Shown here piece after piece: positions 13,892-20,381 of a stretch of DNA of 35,731 nucleotides. The stretch lies in contig CAKTFW010000013.1 in the NCBI GenBank assembly GCA_934561175.1, positions 1 to 35,731 of the forward strand. Reading direction: 5' to 3'. Both the position numbers and the translations under genes were made by a program. The stretch is from an uncultured Oscillospiraceae bacterium. Its GTDB lineage: Bacteria > Bacillota > Clostridia > Oscillospirales > Oscillospiraceae. Every line of letters starts with the position of its first letter. Within the stretch, counting starts at the first letter, position 1. The notes below the pieces were generated by a model. That model made no database searches, was not told where the DNA came from, and saw only the letters and a program-made list of their open reading frames with translations.

Positions 13892-14824
13892 TTATTCCGC
13901 AAAAAGCGGCGTAGAGAGGTACCGGTCGCCCGTATCCGGCAACAGTACAACAATCGTCTTACCGCGATTCTCCGGCCGCTTTGCCAGCTGGATTGCCGCC
14001 CAGACTGCTGCGCCAGAGGAAATTCCGACCAGCACGCCTTCTTTATGGCCAATCTTACGACCAGTTGCAAAGGCGTCCTCATTCTCCACGGTGATAATCT
14101 CATCGTAAATCTTTGTATCCAGCACATCCGGAACAAATCCAGCACCAATGCCCTGAATCTTATGTGCACCCGACACGCCCTTACTCAGAACCGGAGAACC
14201 TGCCGGTTCAACTGCAACAATGTGCACATTCGGATTCTGCTCTTTCAGATAGCTTCCAACACCCGTCAGCGTGCCGCCAGTTCCGACGCCTGCCACAAAG
14301 ATGTCCACTTTGCCATCCGTATCGGCCCAAATTTCGAGTCCGGTCGTGGCCTTATGGGTTGCGGGGTTCGCCGGATTTACAAACTGCCCCGGAATAAAGC
14401 TGTTGGGGATTTCTTTCGCCAACTCCTCCGCCTTGGCAATTGCGCCCTTCATGCCCTTAGCACCTTCACTTAATACCAGCTCTGCGCCATATGCTTTCAT
14501 CAGCTGGCGGCGCTCTACCGACATCGTTTCCGGCATCACAATAATAATGCGGTATCCCTTTGCCGCTGCCACAGAGGCCAGGCCAATTCCGGTATTGCCG
14601 GAGGTCGGCTCTACAATCACAGAACCGGGCTTCAGTACACCGCGCGCCTCTGCGTCCTCAATCATTGCCTTTGCAATCCGATCCTTGACCGAACCGGCTG
14701 GATTAAAATACTCCAGCTTTGCCAACACACGGGCTTCCAGCCCTTCTTCTTTTTCCAGGTGCACCAGTTCCAGCAGCGGTGTATTGCCAATCAGTTGATC
14801 AGCCGTCTGATAAATCTTTGCCAT
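13892..14824 (-). CDS. cysK: Cysteine synthase A (O-acetylserine sulfhydrylase)
   Basis: Makes L-cysteine from O-acetylserine and sulfide with PLP, 310 aa. The PLP lysine is K47 in NPAGSVKDRIA; the substrate loop EPTSGNTGIGLA and the PLP-phosphate loop GVGTGGTLTGVG are intact. GGGAGG lies 8 nt before the ATG. The gene is divergent from an Rrf2 regulator and upstream of metY, with no terminator between cysK and the metY promoter, so some cotranscription is possible. A consensus promoter, the shared operator and a 20-aa CC-containing leader peptide precede it. Confidence 0.97.
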   Translation of the reverse strand: MAKIYQTADQLIGNTPLLELVHLEKEEGLEARVLAKLEYFNPAGSVKDRIAKAMIEDAEARGVLKPGSVIVEPTSGNTGIGLASVAAAKGYRIIIVMPETMSVERRQLMKAYGAELVLSEGAKGMKGAIAKAEELAKEIPNSFIPGQFVNPANPATHKATTGLEIWADTDGKVDIFVAGVGTGGTLTGVGSYLKEQNPNVHIVAVEPAGSPVLSKGVSGAHKIQGIGAGFVPDVLDTKIYDEIITVENEDAFATGRKIGHKEGVLVGISSGAAVWAAIQLAKRPENRGKTIVVLLPDTGDRYLSTPLFAE

Positions 14825-14829
14825 AATAA

Positions 14830-14935
14830 ATTCCTCCCATTATGTATATATAAATATTATTTGTGTATTGATCCGGGGCCAGCTCAAACTTTCCCGCAAC
14901 ATCGTTCCGAATAAGCGATGTAAAAATGGAAGAAT
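14830..14935 (-). promoter_or_regulatory. Possible ribosome-site pairing in the cysK leader
   Basis: ATTCTTCCAT (14935-14926), within codons 4-8 of the leader peptide, can pair with ATGGGAGGAAT (14840-14830) at the cysK ribosome site, with one G-U pair and one bulge. A separate 6-bp hairpin, ACATCG with CGATGT, encloses the first Cys codon of the leader peptide. How a stall at the Cys codons would switch these structures is less clear than for metY. Confidence 0.4.
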
Positions 14936-14946
14936 CTGTTTTGCAT
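14884..14946 (-). CDS. Cysteine-containing leader peptide of cysK
   Basis: A 20-codon ORF in the cysK leader: MQNRFFHFYIAYSERCCGKV, stop TGA. The tandem Cys codons (TGT TGC, residues 16-17) sit three codons before the stop, as in the metY leader peptide, although the rest of the sequence differs. The ribosome site is moderate (TTGGAAA, about 4-6 nt upstream). It starts about 28 nt after the predicted transcription start and ends 60 nt before cysK. It is likely a sensor ORF rather than a protein with its own job; translation is not proven. Confidence 0.52.
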   Translation of the reverse strand: MQNRFFHFYIAYSERCCGKV

Positions 14947-14950
14947 TTAA

Positions 14951-14973
14951 TTTCCAACCTTTCCAATAGGTTT
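14951..14973 (-). promoter_or_regulatory. Possible second, weaker operator half-site in the cysK leader
   Basis: CCTATTGGAAA followed by TTGGAAA just after the predicted cysK start repeats the CCTATTG core of the shared operator, matching about 14 of 23 positions. A bound regulator here would act as a roadblock. Low certainty. Confidence 0.3.
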
Positions 14974-14980
14974 ATATGGA

Positions 14981-15009
14981 TTATAATGCGTCTTTCATAT
15001 TTTGTCAAT
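14981..15009 (-). promoter_or_regulatory. Consensus sigma-A promoter of cysK
   Basis: Perfect -35 TTGACA (15009-15004), 17-bp spacer, perfect -10 TATAAT (14986-14981). So strong a promoter usually needs a repressor, consistent with the overlapping operator. Confidence 0.88.
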
Positions 15010-15015
15010 AGGAAA
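14993..15015 (-). promoter_or_regulatory. Shared sulfur-regulon operator at cysK
   Basis: A 23-bp imperfect inverted repeat, TTTCCTATTGACA then AA then ATATGAAA, with 8 of 11 symmetric pairs matching (TTTC.TATT outer arms). It overlaps the -35 box and is 20/23 identical to the metY element. A divergent TTTCCTAT half-site at 15032-15039 lies over the -35 of the regulator gene, so the regulator may also control itself. Confidence 0.62.
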
Positions 15016-15027
15016 AATGAAAAAAGG

Positions 15028-15056
15028 TTGATTTCCTATAAACCCGCTTGTATACT
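15028..15056 (+). promoter_or_regulatory. Sigma-A promoter of the Rrf2 regulator gene
   Basis: -35 TTGATT (15028-15033), 17-bp spacer, -10 TATACT (15051-15056). It is back-to-back with the cysK promoter; the two -35 boxes are about 18 bp apart. Confidence 0.75.
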
Positions 15057-15088
15057 AGGGTTAGAAAGATGTAGGAGGCAACAATACA

Positions 15089-15517
15089 ATGATGATTTCT
15101 ACAAAGGGCCGTTACGCCCTACGAGTAATGATTGATCTGGCAGAGCACCAAACTGGCAGCTATATTCCATTGAAGGAAATTGCAGAACGGCAAGAAATTT
15201 CTGAAAAATATCTAGAAGCAATTCTGAAAGTTCTGGTTCGTGCCAAATTATTAACCGGCCTGCGCGGAAAAGGCGGCGGCTATCGCCTCAATTGTTCCCC
15301 ACAAACCTGTACTGTAGGTAGTATTCTTCGTTTAACAGAAGGCAGCCTGGCACCCGTTTCCTGCCTGGAACCGGATGCAGCGATCTGTCCCCGGATAGCT
15401 GCCTGCCGTACCCTGCCAATGTGGCAAAAATTGGATCACATAATCCAAGATTTTTTTGATGGTATTACGATTGCAGATCTGATGAATACAACGGATGGCG
15501 GCGACTATGTAATTTAG
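15089..15517 (+). CDS. Rrf2-family transcriptional regulator (CymR/IscR-like)
   Basis: 142 aa. An N-terminal winged helix-turn-helix starting MMISTKGRYALRVMIDLAEH, with LKEIAERQEISEKYLEAIL as recognition region, then a dimerisation helix. Three cysteines at 92, 100 and 106 sit where IscR binds its [2Fe-2S] cluster (C92, C98, C104 in E. coli), but the first gap is two residues longer; C69 and C74 are extra. B. subtilis CymR, the cysteine regulator, has no such cysteine triplet, so this may combine a CymR-type role with Fe-S sensing. AGGAGG lies 10 nt before the ATG. It is divergent from cysK with shared operator half-sites, arguing for control of cysK and metY. Confidence 0.9.
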   Translation: MMISTKGRYALRVMIDLAEHQTGSYIPLKEIAERQEISEKYLEAILKVLVRAKLLTGLRGKGGGYRLNCSPQTCTVGSILRLTEGSLAPVSCLEPDAAICPRIAACRTLPMWQKLDHIIQDFFDGITIADLMNTTDGGDYVI

Positions 15518-15577
15518 TGCTTTCCGTCAGTTTCAGTATTATCTTGTAGAGTCACTCCGATTATAAACAAATATTAC

Positions 15578-15614
15578 AAGCGGGCACGATTCCAATTCGA
15601 AATCGTGCCCGCTT
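15578..15614. terminator. Hairpin between the Rrf2 gene and spoVAC
   Basis: A perfect 14-bp stem AAGCGGGCACGATT / AATCGTGCCCGCTT (15578-15591 / 15601-15614) in the convergent intergenic space. There is no proper U-tract on either side, so it is a weak or factor-dependent terminator, or an mRNA-end stabiliser. Confidence 0.6.
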
Positions 15615-15640
15615 ACTGCACTTGATATAAAAATGCGATT

Positions 15641-16084
15641 CTAAAATAGCCCTGCAATCCACAGAATTACGCCATACACCACACTTGCGCTGACACCATA
15701 TACAATCACCGGGCCTGCAATGATAAACATTTTCGCGCCAACACCGTTAAACCAGTTCTCTGACTTAAATTCCATCGCTGGAGAGGTAATGGAGTTGGCA
15801 AACCCCGTAATCGGCACAATCGTACCAGCGCCAGCATACTTTGCAATATCGTCATACACATTCAACCCTGTCAACAATGCCCCAAGAAATACCATAGACA
15901 CTGAGGTTAATGCAGCCACCTGATCCTCTGGTAAATTCAGCATCCGGTATCCGTTCAGAATCAGCTGCCCTAGGACACAAATCACCCCGCCAATCCAGAA
16001 CGCATGAAAGCAATCTTTCCACAATGGGGATTTGGGGGACAGCCGATCAACATACTGTTCATAATCAGCCGGTGTCATCTTCAT
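15641..16084 (-). CDS. spoVAC: Stage V sporulation protein AC (SpoVAC)
   Basis: A 147-aa membrane protein of the forespore inner membrane, part of the SpoVA channel that moves dipicolinic acid. It carries FHAFWIGGVICVLGQL, TGLNVYDDIAKYAGAGTIVPITGFANSITSPAMEFKSE and about four hydrophobic segments, closer to SpoVAC than SpoVAE. spoVAD and spoVAEB, normally adjacent, are absent here. The ATG at 16084 has GAAAGGGG 10 nt upstream, and that site is one arm of the rplQ terminator hairpin. A sigma-G/F-like promoter lies in the same hairpin (16108-16136). A second ATG two codons downstream is possible but poorly spaced. Confidence 0.93.
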   Translation of the reverse strand: MKMTPADYEQYVDRLSPKSPLWKDCFHAFWIGGVICVLGQLILNGYRMLNLPEDQVAALTSVSMVFLGALLTGLNVYDDIAKYAGAGTIVPITGFANSITSPAMEFKSENWFNGVGAKMFIIAGPVIVYGVSASVVYGVILWIAGLF

Positions 16085-16087
16085 AAA

Positions 16088-16132
16088 AACAAAACCCCTT
16101 TCCCGGTTAGTATGTACCGGAAAAGGGGTTTT
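16088..16132 (-). terminator. Terminator of the ribosomal protein block, overlapping the spoVAC ribosome site
   Basis: A 17-bp stem with one mismatch (16132-16116 with 16107-16091; arms around AAAACCCCTTTTCCGGT) and a nine-base loop, followed on the minus strand by TTTTGTTTTT. It lies 12 bp after rplQ. Its downstream arm contains GAAAGGGG, the only ribosome site for spoVAC. Confidence 0.85.
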
Positions 16133-16136
16133 ATAC
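16108..16136 (-). promoter_or_regulatory. Sigma-G/F-like promoter of spoVAC
   Basis: -35-like GTATA (16136-16132), 17-bp spacer, -10 CATACTA (16114-16108), which fits the sigma-G -10 consensus CATWHTA and -35 GHATR known from Bacillus (usual spacing 18). The -10 lies in the loop of the rplQ terminator. The expected start, near 16101, would produce an mRNA beginning at or next to GAAAGGGG and lacking the other hairpin arm. Confidence 0.6.
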
Positions 16137-16144
16137 TTTGTGGA

Positions 16145-16486
16145 TTAGACCAGCTCGATGATTGCCATCTCAGCACAGTCGCCCTTGCGCGGGCCCAGCC
16201 GAGTCACACGGGTATAACCGCCGTTGCGCTCCGCATAGTTCGGAGCGATCTCCTTAAAGACCTTCTGTGCAACATCCTCTTTGGTCAGGAAGCCCAGAGC
16301 CTTACGATAGGAGGCAAGGGTGTTATCCTTTCCCAGCGTAATCATCTTTTCGGCCAGAGGCTGAACTTCCTTCGCACGCGTGAAGGTCGTCTCCATTTTG
16401 CCGTTTTCAAGCAGATTCGTCGTCATCGCACGCAGCATCGCACGGCGGTGGTCCGAAGTTCTGCCGAGTTTCCGAGTACCGGGCAT
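16145..16486 (-). CDS. rplQ: 50S ribosomal protein L17
   Basis: 113 aa, opening MPGTRKLGRTSDHRRAMLRAM, the conserved L17 start, with LGKDNTLASYRKALGFL in the middle. L17 sits at the peptide-exit side of the large subunit. It is the last gene of the alpha segment, 19 bp after rpoA with GGAGGAT upstream, and is followed at once by the block's terminator. Length is normal (113-120 aa). Confidence 0.97.
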   Translation of the reverse strand: MPGTRKLGRTSDHRRAMLRAMTTNLLENGKMETTFTRAKEVQPLAEKMITLGKDNTLASYRKALGFLTKEDVAQKVFKEIAPNYAERNGGYTRVTRLGPRKGDCAEMAIIELV

Positions 16487-16505
16487 GTCGGTATCCTCCT
16501 TCGCC

Positions 16506-17462
16506 TTAGTTATTATTGGAGTCGTCGCTAGCCAGGGACAGACCCATCATGGCCAGCTTGTTCTGGACTTCTTCCAGAGACTTTCTACCCATATTCCGCA
16601 CCTTCATCATGTCTTCCCCGGTCTTGGAGATCAGGTCTTCAACATTATTGATGTTAGCGCGCTTCAGGCAGTTGAAGCTACGGACCGACAGGTCCAGCTC
16701 CTCAATTGTGAGTTCCAGCACCTTGTCGCGCTTGGAATCCTCTTTCACTACGACTGTAGAGCTGTTCGAAACCGTCTCGCTCAGATCTGTGAACAGCGAC
16801 AGATGATCCGACATAATTTTCGCGCCGAGCGAAACAGCGTCCCGCGCAGAGATTGTGGAATCGGTCCAGATCTCCAGCGTCAGCTTATCATAATCGGTCA
16901 TATTGCCAACACGGGTGTTCTCAACAGTGTAGTTCACCTTGTAGACAGGCGTATAGATCGAGTCAATCGGGATGACGCCGATCACGGTCTTGGCATTCTT
17001 ATTCCGATCTGCCGGAACATAGCCGCGGCCATGGTTCAGCGTAATCTCCATATTCAGCGAAGCATCCGGGCCAAGGGTGCAAATGTGCAGATCCGGATTC
17101 AGAATCTCCACTTCTCCATCCGCCTTAATGTCACCAGCCGTGACTTCCTGCTCGCCAATCGCTTCAATATAAACCGTCTTCTCGCCCTGGCAGTGCAGCC
17201 GTGCGATAATCTTCTTCACATTCAGCACGATTTCGGTGACATCTTCCTTGACACCTGGAATTGTCGAAAACTCGTGCTGAACACCAGCAATCTTAATCGA
17301 GGTAGCCGCTGTGCCTGGGAGACTGGACAGCAGGATTCGTCTCAGCGAGTTGCCAAGCGTCGTGCCGTAGCCACGCTCCAGCGGTTCCACCACATACTTG
17401 CCGTAGGAAGGATCATCTTGGGAATCAATGCACTCAATACGGGGCTTTTCAATTTCTACCAT
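16506..17462 (-). CDS. rpoA: DNA-directed RNA polymerase subunit alpha
   Basis: 318 aa. The N-terminal dimerisation domain shows YGKYVVEPLERGYGTTLGNSLRRILLSSLPG; the C-terminal domain, which contacts UP elements and activators, shows the helix-hairpin-helix LSVRSFNCLKRANINNVEDL and MGRKSLEEVQNKL. An asparagine-rich tail (DDSNNN) ends it. An AAGGAGG site precedes the ATG. The 80-bp gap to rpsD holds a small perfect hairpin (17488-17506). Placement between rpsD and rplQ is the standard Firmicute alpha operon. Confidence 0.98.
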   Translation of the reverse strand: MVEIEKPRIECIDSQDDPSYGKYVVEPLERGYGTTLGNSLRRILLSSLPGTAATSIKIAGVQHEFSTIPGVKEDVTEIVLNVKKIIARLHCQGEKTVYIEAIGEQEVTAGDIKADGEVEILNPDLHICTLGPDASLNMEITLNHGRGYVPADRNKNAKTVIGVIPIDSIYTPVYKVNYTVENTRVGNMTDYDKLTLEIWTDSTISARDAVSLGAKIMSDHLSLFTDLSETVSNSSTVVVKEDSKRDKVLELTIEELDLSVRSFNCLKRANINNVEDLISKTGEDMMKVRNMGRKSLEEVQNKLAMMGLSLASDDSNNN

Positions 17463-17487
17463 GATCTATAATACCCTCCTTGTAACC

Positions 17488-17506
17488 GCGAAACAAATTG
17501 TTTCGC
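17488..17506 (-). other. Small hairpin between rpsD and rpoA
   Basis: GCGAAAC AATTT GTTTCGC, a perfect 7-bp stem 25 nt before the rpoA ATG and just upstream of its AAGGAGG. No U-tract follows. Could be an RNA processing or translational element for rpoA; role unknown. Confidence 0.5.
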
Positions 17507-17542
17507 TGCATGTTTCAGCTTGCCAATAACGAGGGTGAGATG

Positions 17543-18139
17543 TTACTTGGAGTACAACTCGACGATGAGGTGCTCAGCAATCTCAAAGTCAATATCATCT
17601 CTTGCGGGAGCAGCGATAACTTTACCAGTCAGCGTGTTCTTATCCTTATCAAGCCACTTCGGAGCCGGACGGAATGCATCCTCCTCCTTCAGCTGCTTAA
17701 AGCGGGTCGTGCCTGTGCTCTTCTCACTGACAGCAACCACATCGCCAACCTTAACCAGGTAGGACGGAATATTAACACGCTTACCATTCACAGTGAAGTG
17801 ACCATGATTGACCAGCTGACGCGCTTCACGGCGGGTAGAAGCAAAGCCCAGACGATAAACAACATTGTCCAAGCGGCGCTCCAGCATGACCAGAAGCTCA
17901 ACGCCAGTGTTGCCTTCCATACGAGCAGCTTTCTCGTAGTAAGTGCGGAACTGCTTTTCGAGAATGCCGTAGACAAACTTGACCTTCTGCTTTTCCGTCA
18001 ACTGCATTGCATATTCAGACTTCTTCGCACGGCGCTGACTACCGGGGTTCTTATTGGAAGTCTTGGAATAGCCCATCACGGCCGGGGAGATGCCCAGCGT
18101 TCTGCAGCGCTTGAGAACGGGCTGTGTGTTTTTTGCCAT
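17543..18139 (-). CDS. rpsD: 30S ribosomal protein S4
   Basis: 198 aa, of usual length. It has MAKNTQPVLKRCRTLGISP at the N-terminus without the zinc-binding cysteines of the C+ form, and the S4 RNA-binding domain LERRLDNVVYRLGFASTRREARQLVNHGH in the second half. S4 is a primary 16S-binding assembly protein. It lies in the alpha segment between rpsK and rpoA, as in most Clostridia; in Bacillus rpsD is elsewhere. Whether it autoregulates here cannot be told. Confidence 0.97.
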   Translation of the reverse strand: MAKNTQPVLKRCRTLGISPAVMGYSKTSNKNPGSQRRAKKSEYAMQLTEKQKVKFVYGILEKQFRTYYEKAARMEGNTGVELLVMLERRLDNVVYRLGFASTRREARQLVNHGHFTVNGKRVNIPSYLVKVGDVVAVSEKSTGTTRFKQLKEEDAFRPAPKWLDKDKNTLTGKVIAAPARDDIDFEIAEHLIVELYSK

Positions 18140-18161
18140 TACTCAGTTTCCTCCTTCCAAA

Positions 18162-18566
18162 TCAGACGCGGCGGCGCTTCGGGGGACGGCAGCCATTGTG
18201 CGGAATCGGCGTGACATCCTTAATCATGTTGACTTCCAAGCCAGCAGACTGCAGCGCACGGATTGCGGCTTCACGCCCCTGACCAGGGCCCTTAACATAA
18301 ACTTCCACGGTCTTCAGACCATGCTCCATTGCAGCCTTTGCAGCGGTCTCAGCCGCAGTCTGTGCAGCAAACGGCGTGGACTTCTTGGAGCCGCGGAAAC
18401 CCAAACCGCCGGAGGAAGCCCAGGAAAGGGCATTGCCGTCCAGATCAGTGATGGTAACCATTGTGTTGTTGAAAGAGGAACGGATATGTGCAGCGCCCTT
18501 TTCAACATTCTTGCGCTCGCGGCGCTTCTTCATAACCTTCTTGCCTTTTGTGTTGTTAGCAGCCAT
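18162..18566 (-). CDS. rpsK: 30S ribosomal protein S11
   Basis: 134 aa. Conserved core: GAAHIRSSFNNTMVTITDLDGNALSWASSGGLGFRGSKKSTPFAAQ, read in several pieces, and the tail TPIPHNGCRPPKRRRV. S11 forms the 30S platform near the mRNA exit. The N-terminal 20 residues are lysine/arginine-rich. It starts 15 bp after rpsM, with AAGGAGG-like purines upstream. Confidence 0.97.
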   Translation of the reverse strand: MAANNTKGKKVMKKRRERKNVEKGAAHIRSSFNNTMVTITDLDGNALSWASSGGLGFRGSKKSTPFAAQTAAETAAKAAMEHGLKTVEVYVKGPGQGREAAIRALQSAGLEVNMIKDVTPIPHNGCRPPKRRRV

Positions 18567-18581
18567 GTTACATATCCCTCC

Positions 18582-18950
18582 TTACTTCTTCTTATTTGCA
18601 ATGGTCTTCTTCGGACCTTTGCGGGTACGCGCGTTGGTCTTGGAACGCTGACCGCGAACCGGAAGACCCTTTCTGTGACGAGTGCCGCGGTAGCAACCAA
18701 TCTCAGTCAGGCGCTTAATGTTCAATGCAACTTCACGACGCAGGTCGCCCTCAATCGTGTAGTTCTTGTCGATTTCTTCACGCAGGAGTGCTTCCTGATC
18801 ATCTGTCAGATCCTTAACGCGGGTGTTCGGATCGATGCCAGTCGCCTTCAGAATATCGTTCGCGCTCTTTCTGCCAATACCGAAAATGTAAGTGAGGCCA
18901 ATCTCAACTCGCTTTTCGCGGGGCAGATCAATACCGGAAATACGTGCCAT
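18582..18950 (-). CDS. rpsM: 30S ribosomal protein S13
   Basis: 122 aa, beginning MARISGIDLPREKRVEIGLTYIFGIG, with the helix-two-turn-helix region and the conserved CYRGTRHRKGLPVRGQRSKTNAR near the end. S13 sits at the 30S head and contacts the P-site tRNA and L5. The basic tail KGPKKTIANKKK is complete. It is 18 bp after rpmJ. Confidence 0.97.
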   Translation of the reverse strand: MARISGIDLPREKRVEIGLTYIFGIGRKSANDILKATGIDPNTRVKDLTDDQEALLREEIDKNYTIEGDLRREVALNIKRLTEIGCYRGTRHRKGLPVRGQRSKTNARTRKGPKKTIANKKK

Positions 18951-18968
18951 TCTTTTTCCTGCACCTCC

Positions 18969-19082
18969 TTAACCTTGTCTCTGCTTATGCTTGGGGTTTT
19001 CGCAAATTACCATGACTCTGCCCTTGCGCTTAATGATCTTGCATTTATCGCACATGGGCTTCACGGACGGTCTTACCTTCAT
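18969..19082 (-). CDS. rpmJ: 50S ribosomal protein L36, zinc form
   Basis: A 37-aa protein with zinc ligands C11, C14, C27 and H32 (CDKC..C....H), i.e. the C+ type. Its small size is normal. The ATG at 19082 has GGAGGT 7 nt upstream; the frame stays open further upstream, but that part is not L36 and overlaps infA. The gene sits between infA and rpsM as in most Firmicutes. A zinc-independent paralogue, if present, is elsewhere. Confidence 0.97.
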   Translation of the reverse strand: MKVRPSVKPMCDKCKIIKRKGRVMVICENPKHKQRQG

Positions 19083-19110
19083 ACTGTTACCTCCAGTTGA
19101 GCATAATGCT

Positions 19111-19329
19111 CTATTTACTTCTCCATGTGATTCTACCCCGGGTGAGATCATAGGGCGACATCTGAACGGTCACCTTGTCGCCGGGCAGGATCTTGATAAA
19201 GTTCATCCGGAGCTTACCGGAAATGTGCGCCAAAATAACATGTCCATTGCCGATATCAACGCTGAACATGGCATTCGGCAGTGCATCGGTTACGATGCCC
19301 TCGAGCTCAATTACGTCGTCTTTTGCCAA
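19111..19329 (-). CDS. infA: Translation initiation factor IF-1
   Basis: A 72-aa OB-fold protein binding the 30S A site: MAKDDVIELEGIVTDALPNAMFSVDIGNGH and SPYDLTRGRITWR are hallmark IF-1. It starts with TTG (19329), with AAGGAGG 9 nt upstream inside the end of the KOW gene. The rare start may set its dose relative to neighbours. It is 2 bp after the KOW gene, so coupled. Confidence 0.97.
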   Translation of the reverse strand: MAKDDVIELEGIVTDALPNAMFSVDIGNGHVILAHISGKLRMNFIKILPGDKVTVQMSPYDLTRGRITWRSK

Positions 19330-19331
19330 GT

Positions 19332-19622
19332 TTACGAACCTCCTTGGTCCTGACTGATGAATTGTTGACCGAAATCGGCCAAATCCCTTCGTAACTCGCT
19401 ATTGAGTACTTTGTCGCCGTTGCGGAGTTTCTCAGCGACTCTGGTGTCAATCCGAGCGATGTGTTTGATATGTTTCAACTTTTTCCTCTTCGGGTGTTCA
19501 ATCCGTCTTGTCTTTCCGTCTGCATAAAGGACGAATTCCTTCTGGACATCCAGCACATAAAACAGATGATCTCGATCCCGACCGGACAACGACAAGACGA
19601 TATCCGCTTTGGAAATGTCCAT
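19332..19622 (-). CDS. KOW-domain RNA-binding protein (L14e-like)
   Basis: A 96-aa protein starting MDISKADIVLSLSGRDRDHLFYVLDV, with a KOW-like strand-loop and the basic stretch RRIEHPKRKKLKHIKHI. It resembles the small RNA-binding proteins that Clostridia and Bacillales carry between map and infA, related to eukaryotic L14e/L6e. Its role on the ribosome is not established. The ATG at 19622 has GAGGG 9 nt upstream; a TTG two codons earlier is too close to that site. It is 2 bp after map and 2 bp before infA, so the three are coupled. Confidence 0.88.
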   Translation of the reverse strand: MDISKADIVLSLSGRDRDHLFYVLDVQKEFVLYADGKTRRIEHPKRKKLKHIKHIARIDTRVAEKLRNGDKVLNSELRRDLADFGQQFISQDQGGS

Positions 19623-19624
19623 AA

Positions 19625-20380
19625 TCAAATACCCTCGGTGACCGTGAGGATTTCCGGCTCGCCATCGGTTATGAGCACAGTATTTTCATAATGTGCCGCC
19701 AGTTTTCCATCGCAGGTGACTGTCGTCCATTTGTCCTTAAGCACTCGCACATCATACGCGCCCTCGCAGACCATTGGCTCGACAGCGATTACCATGCCCT
19801 TAATGAGCCGCGGCCCCCTGCCTGGAGCACCATAGTTCGGCACTTCCGGTTCTTCATGAAGGTTCTCACCAACGCCGTGACCTACGAAGCTGCGAACCAC
19901 GGAAAAACCGTTTTTCTCAACATACGATTGCACCGCATGAGAGATATCGGAGACGCGTCCTCCCTGTTTGGCAAACTGCAGCCCTTCGTAAAAGCTCTGC
20001 CGGGTCACATCAATCAGCTTTTGCGCTGTTTCTGAAATCTGGCCGCAGGCGAAGGTTGCCGCGCAGTCGCCATGAAAACCATGCCATTGGGCGCCTACAT
20101 CCACCGAGACAATGTCTCCTTCCTTCAGGACCCGATGATCGGGAATTCCATGAATCACCACATCGTTGATGGAAATGCAGGCGCTCGCCGGGAAGCCACC
20201 ATAGTGCAGGAACGACGGTTTCGCGCCGTGGGAAACAATAAAATCGTACACCGCTTTGTCAATCTCTTTTGTTGTAACACCCGGCCGGACCATAGATCCG
20301 GCAAGCGCACGCGCGCCAGCCGCAATGCGGCCAGCTTTCCGCATGATTTCGATTTCACGGTCGATTTTTACGGAGATCAT
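19625..20380 (-). CDS. map: Methionine aminopeptidase, type I
   Basis: Removes the initiator methionine cotranslationally. 251 aa. The pita-bread fold metal ligands are all present: D pair in SVDVGAQWHGFHGDCAATF, H in VGHGVGENLHEEPEV, E in VIAVEPMV and E near ENTVLITDGEPEI. The start is ATG 20380, 1 bp after the adk stop, with GGAGGT inside the end of adk. The reading upstream of it to 20470 overlaps adk and is rejected. It belongs to the secY-adk-map group embedded in the ribosomal block. Confidence 0.97.
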   Translation of the reverse strand: MISVKIDREIEIMRKAGRIAAGARALAGSMVRPGVTTKEIDKAVYDFIVSHGAKPSFLHYGGFPASACISINDVVIHGIPDHRVLKEGDIVSVDVGAQWHGFHGDCAATFACGQISETAQKLIDVTRQSFYEGLQFAKQGGRVSDISHAVQSYVEKNGFSVVRSFVGHGVGENLHEEPEVPNYGAPGRGPRLIKGMVIAVEPMVCEGAYDVRVLKDKWTTVTCDGKLAAHYENTVLITDGEPEILTVTEGI

Positions 20381-20381
20381 T

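Noticed and set aside
14799..15008. 69-codon minus-strand open frame running from cysK leader into the cysK start
   Set aside because: It begins upstream of the mapped -10 box of cysK and overlaps the 20-codon CC ORF in another frame; no ribosome site and no similarity to anything.
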